A stretch of DNA of 64,000 nt from Vibrio sp. DW001 (GCF_029016285.1 NZ_CP091975.1:2666001-2730000); one strand, 5' to 3'; positions 37,159-48,904 are shown, numbered from the stretch's first letter. Numbers and translations: made by a program. Notes: generated by a model not told the origin, from the letters alone.

Positions 37159-37953
37159 TTATAGTAACGTATCCGGTAAAAAAAGTGGTCCAATGGCAAC
37201 TCTAGGAAGTTCAAACTCGGCTGGATAATCCACATCAACCAAATACAGACCACCTGGCTTTGCCGTTGCACCAGCTAACGACCGATTCTTCTCTGCAAGT
37301 AACCATTTTATCCATTCAGTGCTCTGCTCGCCGCGACCAACCTCAATTAAACTACCAGTAATATTTCGAACCATATGGTGTACAAATGCATTCGCTTTGA
37401 TATCGATAACAATGTAATGACCATTACGCGATACGTTCAAATGATGGATGTTTCGCCATGGGCTGTTCGATTGACAATGGGCCGCCCGAAACGAACTAAA
37501 GTCATTCTCACCCAGAAGAAATTGTCCCGCTTCATGCATTTTTTCCGCATCTAACTCCCCGTGGTAGTGACTAACTCCGGAAGAGAGAATGGCGGGACGA
37601 AACGCATTATTAAAAATGATATAGCGATAACGTCGAGCGGTAGCGGTAAACCGAGCGTGGAATGCATCTGGAACTTCTTTCGCCCAACGAACCGCGATAT
37701 CTTTGGGCATATTGGTGTTCGTGCCCATTACCCACGCAACCAGTTTTCTAGTCGAACTGGTATCAAAATGAACGATTTGTCCTGTGCCATGAACGCCAGC
37801 ATCAGTGCGTCCAGCACATTGAACCTCAACGGGGTGTGCAGCAACAATAGACAACGCTTTTTCTAACTCTTGCTGCACACTGTTGACATGTTTTTGCCTC
37901 TGCCAACCAGAATATTTCGTACCGTGATATTCAACACATAAAGCTATACGCAT
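37159..37953 (-). CDS. truA: tRNA pseudouridine(38-40) synthase
   Basis: TruA modifies uridines 38-40 in the anticodon arm. The 264-residue protein has the catalytic Asp51 in [10 protein letters not shown], the start [20 protein letters not shown], and [10 protein letters not shown] and [17 protein letters not shown]. Its place between fimV and accD matches the E. coli and Vibrio order. Confidence 0.97.
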   Translation of the reverse strand: MRIALCVEYHGTKYSGWQRQKHVNSVQQELEKALSIVAAHPVEVQCAGRTDAGVHGTGQIVHFDTSSTRKLVAWVMGTNTNMPKDIAVRWAKEVPDAFHARFTATARRYRYIIFNNAFRPAILSSGVSHYHGELDAEKMHEAGQFLLGENDFSSFRAAHCQSNSPWRNIHHLNVSRNGHYIVIDIKANAFVHHMVRNITGSLIEVGRGEQSTEWIKWLLAEKNRSLAGATAKPGGLYLVDVDYPAEFELPRVAIGPLFLPDTLL

Positions 37954-38141
37954 GTTAATTCCTAGGGGCTTTCAATATGTCACGTCTAAAGTGCATTACT
38001 AATATGGGAGGTGGATTTTAGGGGCCAGATTAACGATTGTCCAGACCTGACTCTACCGTGATGTATTCGAAGCTCAAGTAACCTACATAGTTGGAACAAC
38101 ATATAAGGTTACTTGAGTGACTACCATTCACAGTTTGCTTG

Positions 38142-41100
38142 CTATTGATTTTCTATTTTATCAAGTAACTCTCTAGCTTGCTGACGAATGGCTTCTTCGC
38201 CATATAACAACGCTTCTTCAAGCAATCGTGTGGCGCCTTCCGTGTCATTCATTTCGATGTAGATCTTCGCCAGGTCTAGTTTTCCTGCCGCCTCAGCATT
38301 GGCGTCAACATCAAACTGCTCAACATTCCCAATAACATCAGGAAACTCGTTTAAACCCACATCTAATTTTAACTCTTCCTCGTCAGGGTCGATTTCATTC
38401 TCATCCACGACATCCGCTTGCGCCATCAGTTCATCGACACTCATAAACGTCTGTTCATTTTCTAAAGACTTAGCATCAATTTCGGATTGTTCACCCCAAT
38501 CTTCTTCTTGAGCCACCGGTTCCTCTGTCTGAGATCCCCATACATCCTGTTCGTCTTCAGGAATGTCTGTCGGTATATTCGCTTGCTGCTCTTCAGATAG
38601 CGCAAAACCATTCCAGTCCTCACCACCAACATCCAACATGGTATCGATATCCATGCCTGCACTCGCGATCGTTTTCTCATCTAAAGTGACATCATTTCTC
38701 AACGCTGGGGCTTCATCATCACTGAGTAGTTCGGCCAGCGTGGCTGACTCATCATACTGATCAAGCTTTTTCTTGTCGCCGACTTCACGGACACTGTCAT
38801 CAACACCTTCAGCAACCGCGTCAGAATCATCCATTTCAGCAAAGAAACTGTCAAACTCATCTAGAGACTCTTCTTTCTCTGATAGAACCGCTTCGTTAAA
38901 TGCGTGAATTTCTTCTTTATCTTCTTGTTGTTGCTCATTGCCTGAATCACTGAAGATTGCATCAAGCTCTGAAAGTTTTTCCGGTGTCGTCTCTTGTTTT
39001 TCAGAAACAAAATTTAATGTTTTCTCTAATTCAGCCCGATCTTCAGATGAAGGTTCAGCAGGCGATGTATCATCTTTGACGTCATTCAGAAGAGCACTTA
39101 GCTCGTTATTTTCGTCATCGTCATCAAGTGCGTCACCGCTGAGTCCAAGTGTTTCCTCTGGTTCTTCAAGTCGTTCAGAATCGTTCTCTAGAATGGTTTC
39201 CAGATCAGGCTCATGTAATACATCACTAAGCGCGCTGGTTTCGTCATATTCGCCAAGCTCATCGTCGTTGAGTTCCAATGTCTCCGTTGGTTCTCTAAGT
39301 GATTCAGGATCGATATCTGGTAGTATTTCAAGATCTGGTTCTTGTAAAACATCGACAAGCGCGCTGGTTTCGTCATATTCACCAAGCTCCTCGTCACTGA
39401 GTTCCAGTGTCTCTGTTGGCTCATCAAGTAATTCCGGATCGATCTCTGGAAGCGTTTCAAGATCTGGCTCTTGTAAAACATCGACAAGCGCGCTGGTTTC
39501 GTCATATTCACCAAGCTCCTCGTCACTGAGTTCCAGTGTCTCTGTTGGCTCATCAAGTAATTCCGGATCGATCTCTGGAAGCGTTTCAAGATCTGGCTCT
39601 TGTAAAACATCGCCAAGCGCGCTGGTTTCGTCATATTCACCAAGCTCGTCGTCACTGAGATCCAGTGTCTCTGTTAGCTCATCAAGGGCTTCCCGCTCGA
39701 TTTCTGCTAACGTATCAGGCTCTGGCTCTTGTAACGCATCATTAAGCGCGTTAACTTCATCGTCTTCACCGAACTTGTCGTCGCTGAGTTCCCGTGCCTC
39801 TGTTGGCTCCTCAAAGGCTTCCGGCTCGATTTCTGCTAACGTATCAGGCTCTGGCTCTTGTACCGCATCATTAAGCGCGTTAACTTCATCGTCTTCACCG
39901 AACTTGTCGTCGCTGAGTTCCCGTGCCTCTGTTGGTTCCTCAAGGGCTTCCGGCTCGATTTCTGCTAACGTATCAAGTTCTGGCGCTTCAACCAATGTTG
40001 ATTCATCACTTGCTTCTGGCTTTTCATCTGTTTCAAGGTCCCAATCTTCATCTTGAGGGGTACCAAATTCATTCGCTATCGCTTCATCTTTAAGATCAGA
40101 GAGTTTTTCATCTGGATGAACAATGGCACCGTCAACAGATTCGGTTGGCGGCTCATAATCAACTTCTTGCTTTCCCTCGTCAGGTTCCTCTACATCAAAA
40201 TCTTCGATTTCAGACATGTAACTGTCTATATCATCTAGTTCTTCAATTTTGTCGGCATGCTCAGAGCCATCAATATGCGGAGTAAAATCAAAGCGGCCTT
40301 TTTGTGCCACATCACTATCAGTGAGCGTTGACACCTCTCGTTCAAGAAGCCCATCAAAAGGTTCATCTTCCGATAACAATTCATCCAACAAAGCCGTGCT
40401 ATTTTCATCTAGTTCAGATTCTTCTCCAATTGAACCTTCTCCCGCTTGTGGCTCTATACCAAACTCGGCTAACAGGTCATCAGGATCCGTACTCGTCTCG
40501 CCAGATTCTTTCTCGGCATCCTCAAGCAACTCATCCAGAAGTGCTGTGCTGTCTTCACTGACTTCAATATCATCAGAGGCATCCGCACTAGCACTAGCAA
40601 CATCATCACCGTCATCAGAGATCAACTCGTCTAACAATGCCGTGTTGTCTTCTAGATCTAATTCCGAGTCGTCGGAACTTTCAGGTGCATCAAAAAGCTC
40701 ATCCAGCAGCTCAGTGCTGTTTTCTGATAATTCGGGTATATCGTCGTCATTTGAATCTTCGTCATCAAGTAAATCATCTAATAACGCCGTACTATCCTCT
40801 GAAAGCTCAGCGGCGGCGTCTTCTTGCTCTAAAACGTCATCGAGCAGTTCGGTACTATTTTCTGCAAGCAGGTCATCAATTGAGTCTGCATCAACTGACT
40901 CAGTTTCCATTTGATAATTAGCGAGTATATCGTCTATATCATCGGATTCCGCCGCGTCGTTCTGTGTCGCTGCCGGTTGATAACTGGACAGTATATCGTC
41001 TATATCATCAGACTCAGCCGCGTCGTTCTGTGTTGCTGCTGGTTGATAACTGGACAGTATATCGTCTATATCATCAGACTCAGCCGCGTCGCTCTGCGCT

Positions 41101-42707
41101 GCTGCCGGTTGATAACTGGATAATATATCGTCTATATCATCAGAATCGCTATTATTTTTCTCATCACCACTGTCGAGGTCAAAATCGTCAAGGTCACTCT
41201 CATTACTATTTTCTTCTTTGACGCTATTAAATAGGTCATCGAGTGCTGACTGGTCAATTTCGTCTGCAGCTAGTGCTTCTGCGTCATCTTCACCGGCCAA
41301 TAACTCGTCCAGATCATCTTGTGACATCCCATTTTCGTCAGAGAGATCAAACTCACTCTCAAATTCATTCTCGTCCCTGGAAGATTCGTTATCTAACGCT
41401 CTTTCCATATCTTCTAGACTGAGTGCTTCCTCGTCACCGTCTACACTAATCCCGTTTGAGCTCTGTTCGATCTTATCGAGTTCTGTATCGAAATCACCAT
41501 TATCTGCAATGCTTGCAAATGGGTCATCCTCACCATCATCTAGATTAAAGTCCAAATCACTGTCGTCGAGGTTAGCAAAGACATCGTCCTCCGCTAATTG
41601 TTCATCTTCATCATCTATATCAAAGATATTCTCGTCTGAAAGCTCTCCGAACAGATCATCATCAATACCGACATCTTCATCAATATCTTCATCTAAATTA
41701 ATCTCTGGCACGTCATCTGAATCATCATCCATCAACGAGATGACTTCTGGCCCTTCGGGGATCAACTGCTCTTGAGGTTGTTCTGCTCCGCCTTTACGAG
41801 TCAATAAAAGAACGATAATAAGCACAAACAACAACCCAGGGATTAAGGCTAGCAATACGACAAACCAAGTATTGGCCAAAAGCATGTCGAGTTGACTTGG
41901 TTCTATTTGAGCCGTCTCAAGCGCTTTTTTACGCTCTTCTCCTAGCAGTTTCTCTACCTCATCACGAATTCGGCTTTCGTCACCAAGTTCATCTTTTAGA
42001 TTGCCTACTTCATCTTGGACATCCGTCAACATGAGACGAAGCTTATGATTTTTTTCTTCTAAAGCGGCTAACTCGCCTTCTGTAGTCGTGAGATCTTGTT
42101 TTAATTTAGTGACATGCTCACGCTGTTTAGAATCAACTTTAACCTCGTTACTCTCAACAACTGCGACTTCAATAGGCTTTGGTTGTTTAGGCGCTTGCGG
42201 TGGAGTGAGGTCTGTCTCTGTTATCGGTGCTGGTTTTGCAACAGGACTAGAGACGACCGTTGTCCCTTTTTGCTGCTTATTATGCGCTTGCATAATACGA
42301 ACCGCTTCATTGGTATTCTCTGCTTGAACTTGTTCTAGAGATGGCACCCTTAATCGACTACCCGACCTCAATTCATGGATATTTTGTTGGTCAAATGCTT
42401 GCGGATTCAGTTTATAGATCGCAAGTAAAGTCTGCTGTACAGAGTATCGTCGTGACGGTCGTAGTTTGGTCGCGATTGACCAAAGGGTTTCATTATTCGC
42501 TGTTGGCCCATAGAAATCAGCGCTATTTCCGACGACGTTTGAAACGGAGGCGTTGGAAGGCTGAGTGGCCTGTTGCGTAATCTGAACTGAAGATTGAACT
42601 TCACCATCAGGCCCAATTAGGCGAATAGATTCAGCAACAGCGAGATCGGCTGAAACTGTTAAAAGTAACGCTAAAGGCGTAATGAGACGCTTTAGGATTG
42701 GATGCAT
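38142..42707 (-). CDS. fimV: FimV/HubP-family polar-organising protein, with acidic repeats
   Basis: A 1521-residue membrane protein: N-terminal signal peptide (about 1-26), periplasmic LysM-like peptidoglycan-binding domain (ETLWSIATKLRPSRRYS), coiled coil (about 195-265), one transmembrane helix (WFVVLLALIPGLLFVLIIVL, about 287-306), then about 1100 residues of strongly acidic cytoplasmic sequence. The C-terminal FimV domain/TPR-like segment reads KLDLAKIYIEMNDTEGATRLL. In Vibrio, HubP anchors polar chromosome-partition and flagellar proteins. The acidic region contains two families of tandem repeats (22 and 43 residues), suggesting a length-variable domain. Position beside truA and asd fits fimV of this group. 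Confidence 0.95.
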   Translation of the reverse strand: MHPILKRLITPLALLLTVSADLAVAESIRLIGPDGEVQSSVQITQQATQPSNASVSNVVGNSADFYGPTANNETLWSIATKLRPSRRYSVQQTLLAIYKLNPQAFDQQNIHELRSGSRLRVPSLEQVQAENTNEAVRIMQAHNKQQKGTTVVSSPVAKPAPITETDLTPPQAPKQPKPIEVAVVESNEVKVDSKQREHVTKLKQDLTTTEGELAALEEKNHKLRLMLTDVQDEVGNLKDELGDESRIRDEVEKLLGEERKKALETAQIEPSQLDMLLANTWFVVLLALIPGLLFVLIIVLLLTRKGGAEQPQEQLIPEGPEVISLMDDDSDDVPEINLDEDIDEDVGIDDDLFGELSDENIFDIDDEDEQLAEDDVFANLDDSDLDFNLDDGEDDPFASIADNGDFDTELDKIEQSSNGISVDGDEEALSLEDMERALDNESSRDENEFESEFDLSDENGMSQDDLDELLAGEDDAEALAADEIDQSALDDLFNSVKEENSNESDLDDFDLDSGDEKNNSDSDDIDDILSSYQPAAAQSDAAESDDIDDILSSYQPAATQNDAAESDDIDDILSSYQPAATQNDAAESDDIDDILANYQMETESVDADSIDDLLAENSTELLDDVLEQEDAAAELSEDSTALLDDLLDDEDSNDDDIPELSENSTELLDELFDAPESSDDSELDLEDNTALLDELISDDGDDVASASADASDDIEVSEDSTALLDELLEDAEKESGETSTDPDDLLAEFGIEPQAGEGSIGEESELDENSTALLDELLSEDEPFDGLLEREVSTLTDSDVAQKGRFDFTPHIDGSEHADKIEELDDIDSYMSEIEDFDVEEPDEGKQEVDYEPPTESVDGAIVHPDEKLSDLKDEAIANEFGTPQDEDWDLETDEKPEASDESTLVEAPELDTLAEIEPEALEEPTEARELSDDKFGEDDEVNALNDAVQEPEPDTLAEIEPEAFEEPTEARELSDDKFGEDDEVNALNDALQEPEPDTLAEIEREALDELTETLDLSDDELGEYDETSALGDVLQEPDLETLPEIDPELLDEPTETLELSDEELGEYDETSALVDVLQEPDLETLPEIDPELLDEPTETLELSDEELGEYDETSALVDVLQEPDLEILPDIDPESLREPTETLELNDDELGEYDETSALSDVLHEPDLETILENDSERLEEPEETLGLSGDALDDDDENNELSALLNDVKDDTSPAEPSSEDRAELEKTLNFVSEKQETTPEKLSELDAIFSDSGNEQQQEDKEEIHAFNEAVLSEKEESLDEFDSFFAEMDDSDAVAEGVDDSVREVGDKKKLDQYDESATLAELLSDDEAPALRNDVTLDEKTIASAGMDIDTMLDVGGEDWNGFALSEEQQANIPTDIPEDEQDVWGSQTEEPVAQEEDWGEQSEIDAKSLENEQTFMSVDELMAQADVVDENEIDPDEEELKLDVGLNEFPDVIGNVEQFDVDANAEAAGKLDLAKIYIEMNDTEGATRLLEEALLYGEEAIRQQARELLDKIENQ
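39130..40010 (-). repeat. 43-residue (129-bp) tandem repeats inside fimV
   Basis: About seven copies of a 129-base unit encode variants of an acidic motif (LQEPDLETLPEIDPELLDEP, then TETLELSDEELGEYDETSAL). Two adjacent copies around 39330-39590 are nearly identical at DNA level, a sign of recent duplication; the flanking copies have diverged. Confidence 0.85.
40921..41150 (-). repeat. 22-residue (66-bp) tandem repeats inside fimV
   Basis: Four copies with exact 66-base spacing (ATATCGTCTATATCATC at 40927, 40993, 41059, 41125) encode SDDIDDILSSYQPAATQNDA and variants. The middle copies are nearly identical. Confidence 0.9.
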
Positions 42708-42965
42708 ATAAGGCTCGTCTTTCTGCGTTAAAACTTAATTAATTAATATAGAGCAAATACCCGTGGGTAAATGAACTTATATCTCTAAAAAGGGGACAGC
42801 TTCTAAATATATCGGATATCAGATGGAAAACTATAGGTCTCTACAAAAAAAAGTCGATAAATCATCAAAATATCAATTTTTATTACTAAATTAAGGGGTG
42901 GCCTACATTTCAGGGAAGCCTTTGGTCCGCTTTACTGCCAACCAAAACTTGGCATATTCCAAAAA

Positions 42966-42993
42966 AAAGCCCTAGCAATCGCTAGGGCTTTTT
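42966..42993 (-). terminator. Terminator after asd
   Basis: AAAGCCCTAGC pairs with GCTAGGGCTTT around AATC, with runs of A/T on both sides. It lies between asd and the fimV promoter; the rest of the 310-base gap is AT-rich promoter DNA. Confidence 0.88.
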
Positions 42994-43017
42994 CATCGAA
43001 CAGCTTAAAAGTCGTGA

Positions 43018-44031
43018 CTAAAAATAGTCTCGAATAAGTAATTCAGCAATCTGTACTGCATTGGTGGCGGCGCCTTTACGCACATTGTCCGCAACCACCC
43101 ACATATTGATACCACTGTGATGGCTAATATCATTTCTGATACGACCTACCATAACATGGTCTTTACCGCCGCTATCACGCACTTGAGTTGGGAAGTCTTG
43201 CCCTTGGAATACTTCGACACCATCTGTGTCTTCAAGCATTTGAATAACTTGCTCAGCATCAATTGGCGAACGAGTTTCAATATGAATCGCTTCTGCATGA
43301 CCATAAAATACGGGAACTCGAACACAAGTAGGGTTCACCATTATAGAGGTGTCATTGAAGATTTTCTGTGTTTCCCAAACCATTTTCATCTCTTCTTTGG
43401 TATAGCCGTTCTCCATAAAAGCATCGATTTGAGGAATACAGTTAAATGCGATTTGTTGGCTAAATGCTTCAGGTTCAGCGGGCACGCCACTCAATAGTTT
43501 TGCCGTCTGGCCTGCTAGCTCATCAATGCCTGACTTTCCTGCTCCAGACACGGATTGGTAGGTAGATACATTAATTCTTTCAATCCCTACTTCATCATGA
43601 ATCGGCTTAAGGGCAACCAACATCTGAATAGTTGAGCAATTTGGATTCGCAATAATGTTGCGATTACGAAAGTCAGCTATTGCTTCTGGGTTAACTTCAG
43701 GAACGACGAGAGGGATATCATAATCGTATCTGAATTGAGAGGTATTATCGATAACAACCACACCCTCATCAGCGGCGATAGGCGCCCATTTTTCTGACAG
43801 TTCAGCACCGGCAGAAAATAACGCAATATGCACCTGAGACCAATCAAAGTTCTCTACATTTTCAACCAAGATTGACTTACCATTAAAACGATAGCTTTTA
43901 CCTTCACTGCGTTCACTAGCTAACAGGTACAAGTTCCCTACAGGAAAATTACGTTCTTTTAGAACATCCAGTATGGCTTCGCCAACAGCGCCCGTGGCAC
44001 CAAATACTGCTAAATTAAATTCTTGGCTCAT
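43018..44031 (-). CDS. asd: Aspartate-semialdehyde dehydrogenase
   Basis: Asd reduces aspartyl phosphate to the semialdehyde for lysine, methionine and threonine synthesis. The 337-residue protein has the NADP fold ([11 protein letters not shown], 10-20), catalytic Cys132 in NPNCSTIQ, and [10 protein letters not shown] near the end. ATG 44031 has GAGGTGG upstream and overlaps the pdxB stop as ATGA, so the two are coupled; a longer frame to 44082 is not family-like. The sequence type (NPNCSTIQM) is the second Vibrio Asd class. Confidence 0.95.
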   Translation of the reverse strand: MSQEFNLAVFGATGAVGEAILDVLKERNFPVGNLYLLASERSEGKSYRFNGKSILVENVENFDWSQVHIALFSAGAELSEKWAPIAADEGVVVIDNTSQFRYDYDIPLVVPEVNPEAIADFRNRNIIANPNCSTIQMLVALKPIHDEVGIERINVSTYQSVSGAGKSGIDELAGQTAKLLSGVPAEPEAFSQQIAFNCIPQIDAFMENGYTKEEMKMVWETQKIFNDTSIMVNPTCVRVPVFYGHAEAIHIETRSPIDAEQVIQMLEDTDGVEVFQGQDFPTQVRDSGGKDHVMVGRIRNDISHHSGINMWVVADNVRKGAATNAVQIAELLIRDYF

Positions 44032-45182
44032 TTTTCCACCTCTATTTGGAAACCTAATTGTCTCAATGGCTCTAGCTGGCATGTTTTGTCACCAACTAAG
44101 CGAATAGCACTATATTCTCTTCTATCCCAATAATTTTTACGCATCGCATCAAATGCGCTTTCATTCTCTGATTCTGTCTGTTCACGGGAGATTTCGCGAC
44201 GAAATATGGCGTCATCATGTCGTACATCATAAGTTAATTGAATAAGATTATGCAGTACAGCTTCATCCCATTCTCGGTCAACAGAAACCTGAGGAATTGG
44301 GGCTATTGGTAATAAATCTGAAGCATTTGATCGTTCTTTTCTTTTTAAAAACGCGCAATAAAAGTTGAAAATCATGGTTGTCCCACGAGCCTTACCTTCT
44401 AAACCGTAGCCCGCAACATGAGGGGTGGCAAAATCGAGAAAAGGCAAAAGTTCAAGATCAACAGCGGGTTCGTGTTCGAACACGTCTAAACTCGCGCTAA
44501 ATCCATCTTGTTTCATCAAACGTCGTTTAAGCGCCAGATTATCGACGACCGGTCCTCTAGCCGCATTTATCAATATTTGATCCGCTCTCATATTGTCGAG
44601 TCTATTTTCATCAATTAAATGATACGTAGGATATTTACCGACCTTTGTGATCGGTGTATGCAGCGTAATAACATCAGATTGCTCGAGCAAAAAATCCAAA
44701 TCTACAAACTTTCTATTATCACCTTCCGCTTGTTTTATCGGATCATTAAGTAAGACTTTGATACCTATACCCTGTAACGCTTCGGATAGATAACTTCCAA
44801 CCTGACCCGCACCTACAATCCCGACGGTTTTTTCTAAAACAGAAAATCCTTTCTGTTGAGCCAACACCATCAATACACTAAAGACGTATTCTGCAACACC
44901 GACTTTGTTGCAGCCTGGCGCTGCGGTAAAGAAAACGCCTCTCTGTTTAAGTAGCGCCTGATCGACATGATCCATTCCCGCCGTTGCTGTCCCTACAAAT
45001 TTTAGTCGATTTGCATGTTTAAGAAGGGCCGAATTCACTTTGGTGACTGAACGAATCATAAGTGCATCAACATCAACCAGATCTTCTGCTTGAATCTCGC
45101 GGCCAGATTTAAATGTCACTTCGCCAAGTTGACGAAACAGAGCGTCCGCATAAGGCATGGCCTCATCGATAAGAATTTTCAT
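44028..45182 (-). CDS. pdxB: 4-phosphoerythronate dehydrogenase
   Basis: PdxB oxidises 4-phosphoerythronate in pyridoxal phosphate synthesis. The 384-residue D-2-hydroxyacid-dehydrogenase protein has the NAD motif [17 protein letters not shown] (about 117-133), catalytic Arg ([11 protein letters not shown]), Glu (DVFEHEP) and His ([16 protein letters not shown]) regions, and a PdxB C-terminal dimerisation domain. Start [16 protein letters not shown] at 45182 matches the family; the open frame continues upstream but lacks support. It overlaps asd by four bases. Confidence 0.95.
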   Translation of the reverse strand: MKILIDEAMPYADALFRQLGEVTFKSGREIQAEDLVDVDALMIRSVTKVNSALLKHANRLKFVGTATAGMDHVDQALLKQRGVFFTAAPGCNKVGVAEYVFSVLMVLAQQKGFSVLEKTVGIVGAGQVGSYLSEALQGIGIKVLLNDPIKQAEGDNRKFVDLDFLLEQSDVITLHTPITKVGKYPTYHLIDENRLDNMRADQILINAARGPVVDNLALKRRLMKQDGFSASLDVFEHEPAVDLELLPFLDFATPHVAGYGLEGKARGTTMIFNFYCAFLKRKERSNASDLLPIAPIPQVSVDREWDEAVLHNLIQLTYDVRHDDAIFRREISREQTESENESAFDAMRKNYWDRREYSAIRLVGDKTCQLEPLRQLGFQIEVEK

Positions 45183-45311
45183 AAACACGTTTTTTTCTAG
45201 GTTGCTAGGAGGGGGGATTGTGGCGCAATAAAATATTATTCGCCAGTATATTTTTACGTGACGCGACACTATTTGATCAACCAACATCTTCAGATGATTG
45301 AAAATAAAAAT

Positions 45312-45342
45312 GCCCGGTCACCAAATAAATTGATAACCGGGC
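45312..45342 (-). terminator. Terminator after fabB
   Basis: GCCCGGT pairs with ACCGGGC around a 17-base loop; the minus-strand side is followed by ATTTTTATTTTC. It lies between fabB and pdxB. Confidence 0.75.
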
Positions 45343-45468
45343 TAAATCCAGAACAAAAGGATCACGTTCCGCTCTCAAAGGAACATGTTTGCGTCTGTCT
45401 GATCAGTCAAGCTGACCGATTCTGGAAACCTTTTCCGTCTTCCGTTTCAGATAGGGTTCTAAAACGAA

Positions 45469-46680
45469 TTACGCTTTATATTTTTTAATGACCAAAGTCG
45501 CGTTCGTGCCGCCAAAGCCAAAGCTATTTGACATAACCGTATTTATTTCTTGATCACGTCTTTCGGTTACGATATCCAAGCCTGCTGCTGCTGCATCTAA
45601 CTCATCAATATTGATGCTTGGTGCAATAAAGCTGTTCTCTAGCATCAATGTTGAATAGATAGCTTCATGAACACCTGCCGCACCAAGAGCGTGGCCTGTC
45701 ATTGCTTTTGTCGCAGAAATCGCAGGGCTGTTACCACCAAATACGTCTTGGATTGCCTCTAGTTCTTTACCATCGCCAATCGGTGTTGATGTACCATGAG
45801 TGTTTACATAGTCGATGCTGTCAACATTTTGCATTGCGTCTCTCATGCAACGAGCCGCGCCTTCACCTGAAGGTGCAGTCATGTCGTAGCCATCAGAAGT
45901 CGCACCATAACCGACAATCTCACCATAAATCTTCGCACCACGAGCAAGAGCATGTTCTAGCTCTTCAACGACAACAATACCGCCACCGCCTGAAATAACG
46001 AAGCCATCTCGGTTAGCATCATAAGTACGTGAAGCTTTTTCTGGTGTTTCATTATATTTAGTTGATAGTGCGCCCATTGCGTCAAACATCATTGTTTGAC
46101 TCCAGTCTAGCTCTTCACCACCACCCGCAAAAACAACATCTTGTTTGCCAAGTTGGATAAGCTCTACCGCATGACCAATACAGTGTGCAGAGGTTGCACA
46201 CGCCGAACTCATCGAATAGTTAACACCAAGAATTTTAAATGGTGTAGCCAAACAAGCCGATACCGTCGATGACATGGTACGAGTGACCATATAAGGGCCC
46301 ACACGACGCACGCCTTTTTCACGAAGCGTATCAACAGCTAAAGTTTGGTTCAGCGCGGATGCACCACCAGACCCAACGACAATTCCGGTACGAATATTAG
46401 ACACTTGATCTTCAGCTAGAGCTGAATCTTCAACGGCTTGTTCCATAGAAAGGTAAGCATAAGCGGCTGCATCTCCCATAAAGCGCATTTTTTTGCGGTC
46501 AATATGATCGGCTGGTTTGATCTTGAGATCACCCCAAACTTGAGAGCGTAAGCCCATTTCTTTGAACTGTTCAGATTCGTTGATACCTGATTTGCCTGCT
46601 TTAAGAGACTCTAGTACTTCTTCAACGTTATTACCGATACTAGACACAATACCCATACCAGTGATGACAGCGCGTTTCAT
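45469..46680 (-). CDS. fabB: Beta-ketoacyl-ACP synthase I
   Basis: FabB elongates fatty acids, including the unsaturated branch. The 403-residue thiolase-fold protein has catalytic Cys161 in [14 protein letters not shown], His in [11 protein letters not shown] and His in [12 protein letters not shown], the Cys-His-His triad of KAS I. It ends [17 protein letters not shown]. It is divergent from mnmC, the standard E. coli arrangement. Confidence 0.97.
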   Translation of the reverse strand: MKRAVITGMGIVSSIGNNVEEVLESLKAGKSGINESEQFKEMGLRSQVWGDLKIKPADHIDRKKMRFMGDAAAYAYLSMEQAVEDSALAEDQVSNIRTGIVVGSGGASALNQTLAVDTLREKGVRRVGPYMVTRTMSSTVSACLATPFKILGVNYSMSSACATSAHCIGHAVELIQLGKQDVVFAGGGEELDWSQTMMFDAMGALSTKYNETPEKASRTYDANRDGFVISGGGGIVVVEELEHALARGAKIYGEIVGYGATSDGYDMTAPSGEGAARCMRDAMQNVDSIDYVNTHGTSTPIGDGKELEAIQDVFGGNSPAISATKAMTGHALGAAGVHEAIYSTLMLENSFIAPSINIDELDAAAAGLDIVTERRDQEINTVMSNSFGFGGTNATLVIKKYKA

Positions 46681-46823
46681 TTTACATTCCTATAAATAAT
46701 AAAATCTTTAAGATTACTGCACGATAATACCCAAGTTAACCATCAAAAGTGGTCAGCTTTCCCATAAAAACGTACAATTTAGTCTAATCTACGACTAACT
46801 ATAAGCCAAACAGTTCAAAAACC

Positions 46824-48830
46824 ATGACGTCAATTACAAACGCAACCCTCGAATGGAATGAAGCTGGGATACCTGTTTCCGAACAATTTGGTGACGTATA
46901 CTTCTCTAACGTAAACGGTTTAGAAGAGACACGCTACGTATTTCTTAAGCAAAATGATCTACCTAATAGATGGCATTCATATGACCAACGCCGTTTTGTT
47001 GTGGCTGAAACCGGTTTTGGCACTGGCCTGAACTTCCTAGCAGTATGGCAGTCGTTTGAGAAATATCGAGCGGAATTTCCAAATGCACCACTAAAAGAGC
47101 TTCATTTCATTAGCTTCGAGAAGTTTCCCTTAGATATTACGGATTTAACAAAAGCACATCAAGCTTGGCCTGAACTGGCACAATACGCGAAACAGTTGCA
47201 AGAAGCCTACCCAATTAGCGTGCCCGAATGTCATCGAATTATATTAGCTGGCGGTGCTATAACCCTTGACCTCTGGTTTGGAGACATCAAAGAATGCATG
47301 CCTCTCGTGCCAACAAATGAGTCAGGTATTGTTGACGCTTGGTTTCTCGATGGCTTTGCGCCCAGTAAGAATCCTGAAATGTGGAACCAAAATCTATTTG
47401 AAGGTATGGCTAAATTGGCTAAGCAAAACTGCACTTGTGCAACCTTTACCGCCGCGGGTTTTGTTCGAAGGGGGCTTATAGAAGCAGGGTTCGCAATGAG
47501 AAAAGTCAAAGGCTTTGGAATCAAAAGGGAGATGATCGCTGGCACATTGGCACATAAAAAACCCTTTTCTAATATTCAACCTTGGTTTGCCCGACCTAAC
47601 CAGTCACCCGTAACCGACGTCGCCATCATAGGCGGTGGTATCGCTAGCGCGGCACTGGCAGCAAGCTTGTGTCAAAGAGGAGTAAACGTAACCCTGTACT
47701 GCAAAGACTCGCAACCTGCTCTCAATGCGTCCGGAAATAAGCAAGGCGCACTCTATCCATTACTGAATAGCAACCATAGTGGTGCCTCACGAATTTATGC
47801 CCCCGCATTTTTATTCGCCAGACAGTTTTTTGACCAAGCCGCAAAGCGATTTAATTATGACCACGATTGGTGTGGTGTCACTCATCTTGCTTGGAATGAC
47901 AAAGCGAGTCAAAAGCTCGACAACATACTTTTAGGTGACCATGTAACAGACTTAGTTGTCCCTGTTTCTGCAGAAGAGATGGATCAGTTGGTCGGTTTAT
48001 CAACGGGGTTGGCAGGTATTACCTACCCTATGGGAGGGTGGCTTTCTCCAAGTGAGCTCACTCAAAAGCTTATCCAAGAACAGATTAATGGTGGTCGACT
48101 GACTCTCATCAGTCATACCCAAATTAAAACATTGGAACAAAATCAGGATAACCACTGGACACTGCATAGCGAAAACTCGAACTTTCAACATGATGTTGTC
48201 GTGGTGGCAAACGGCCATGATGCTGGTCAGTTTAACCAAACCTCAACGATACCCCAGTCAGCAGTTAAGGGACAGGTAAGCCACGTTCCCACAACACCTA
48301 CACTGAAACAACTAAAAACAGTACTGTGTTATAACGGTTATATGACACCCCACAATCCCAACAATCAATATCACTGTATCGGAGCCAGTCACGATCGAGA
48401 CAATATTGACCACAACTTCGATGTTCTAGCGCAGCAAGAAAACGCTTATAAATTGGTTAGAACATTACCCGATAAAACCTGGGTGAAAGAGGTGAATATT
48501 GGCGATAACCTAGCAAAACAAGGTATTCGCAGTACGAGTCGAGACCATTTACCTTTTGTAGGTAATGTGTGTGATTTTGAATCAGTAAAAAGTGAATATG
48601 CCCACCTACTCCAAGACAAAAATGTCGGCCCGATAGCAGACTACCGTAACCTCTATTGCTTCATGGCGTTAGGGGGCCGTGGGCTCTGCTCTGCTCCTTT
48701 AATGGCGGAGGTTTTGGCCTCTCAAATATGTAACGACCCCATACCATTGCCAGTCGATTGTTTAGAAGGTATCCACCCCGCGAGAATGTGGGTTCGTAAG
48801 CTATTAAAAGGACGGCCAGTCGGCCAATGA
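46824..48830 (+). CDS. mnmC: Bifunctional tRNA 5-methylaminomethyl-2-thiouridine enzyme
   Basis: MnmC completes the mnm5s2U wobble base. The 668-residue fusion has an N-terminal methyltransferase ([32 protein letters not shown]) and, from about residue 265, an FAD-dependent oxidoreductase ([19 protein letters not shown]). The length and both halves match full MnmC. It is convergent with glgA, with a shared terminator. Confidence 0.97.
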   Translation: MTSITNATLEWNEAGIPVSEQFGDVYFSNVNGLEETRYVFLKQNDLPNRWHSYDQRRFVVAETGFGTGLNFLAVWQSFEKYRAEFPNAPLKELHFISFEKFPLDITDLTKAHQAWPELAQYAKQLQEAYPISVPECHRIILAGGAITLDLWFGDIKECMPLVPTNESGIVDAWFLDGFAPSKNPEMWNQNLFEGMAKLAKQNCTCATFTAAGFVRRGLIEAGFAMRKVKGFGIKREMIAGTLAHKKPFSNIQPWFARPNQSPVTDVAIIGGGIASAALAASLCQRGVNVTLYCKDSQPALNASGNKQGALYPLLNSNHSGASRIYAPAFLFARQFFDQAAKRFNYDHDWCGVTHLAWNDKASQKLDNILLGDHVTDLVVPVSAEEMDQLVGLSTGLAGITYPMGGWLSPSELTQKLIQEQINGGRLTLISHTQIKTLEQNQDNHWTLHSENSNFQHDVVVVANGHDAGQFNQTSTIPQSAVKGQVSHVPTTPTLKQLKTVLCYNGYMTPHNPNNQYHCIGASHDRDNIDHNFDVLAQQENAYKLVRTLPDKTWVKEVNIGDNLAKQGIRSTSRDHLPFVGNVCDFESVKSEYAHLLQDKNVGPIADYRNLYCFMALGGRGLCSAPLMAEVLASQICNDPIPLPVDCLEGIHPARMWVRKLLKGRPVGQ

Positions 48831-48831
48831 A

Positions 48832-48871
48832 AAAACGCCTCGAAAGATCAGTAGACCTTAGAGGCGTTCTT
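48832..48871. terminator. Terminator between mnmC and glgA
   Basis: AAAACGCCTC pairs with GAGGCGTT around a ~20-base loop, followed by CTTTTAA on the plus strand. Confidence 0.75.
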
Positions 48872-48876
48872 TTAAT

Positions 48877-48904
48877 GAATACTCGATACTAGTATCGAGT
48901 ATTC
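48877..48904. repeat. Perfect 28-bp palindrome over the glgA stop codon
   Basis: The sequence from GAATACTCGATACT reads identically on both strands with its centre at 48890/48891, inside the glgA stop codon TAG (48889-48891). It has no loop bases, so it may extrude as a cruciform, be an mRNA 3' hairpin, or bind a dimeric protein. Confidence 0.75.

Noticed and set aside
38938..40056. 372-codon Ser-rich plus-strand frame
   Set aside because: Antisense to the acidic repeats of FimV; Glu/Asp codons on the real strand read as Ser/Arg here. The similar frames at 40249-40914 and 41218-41775 are rejected for the same reason.
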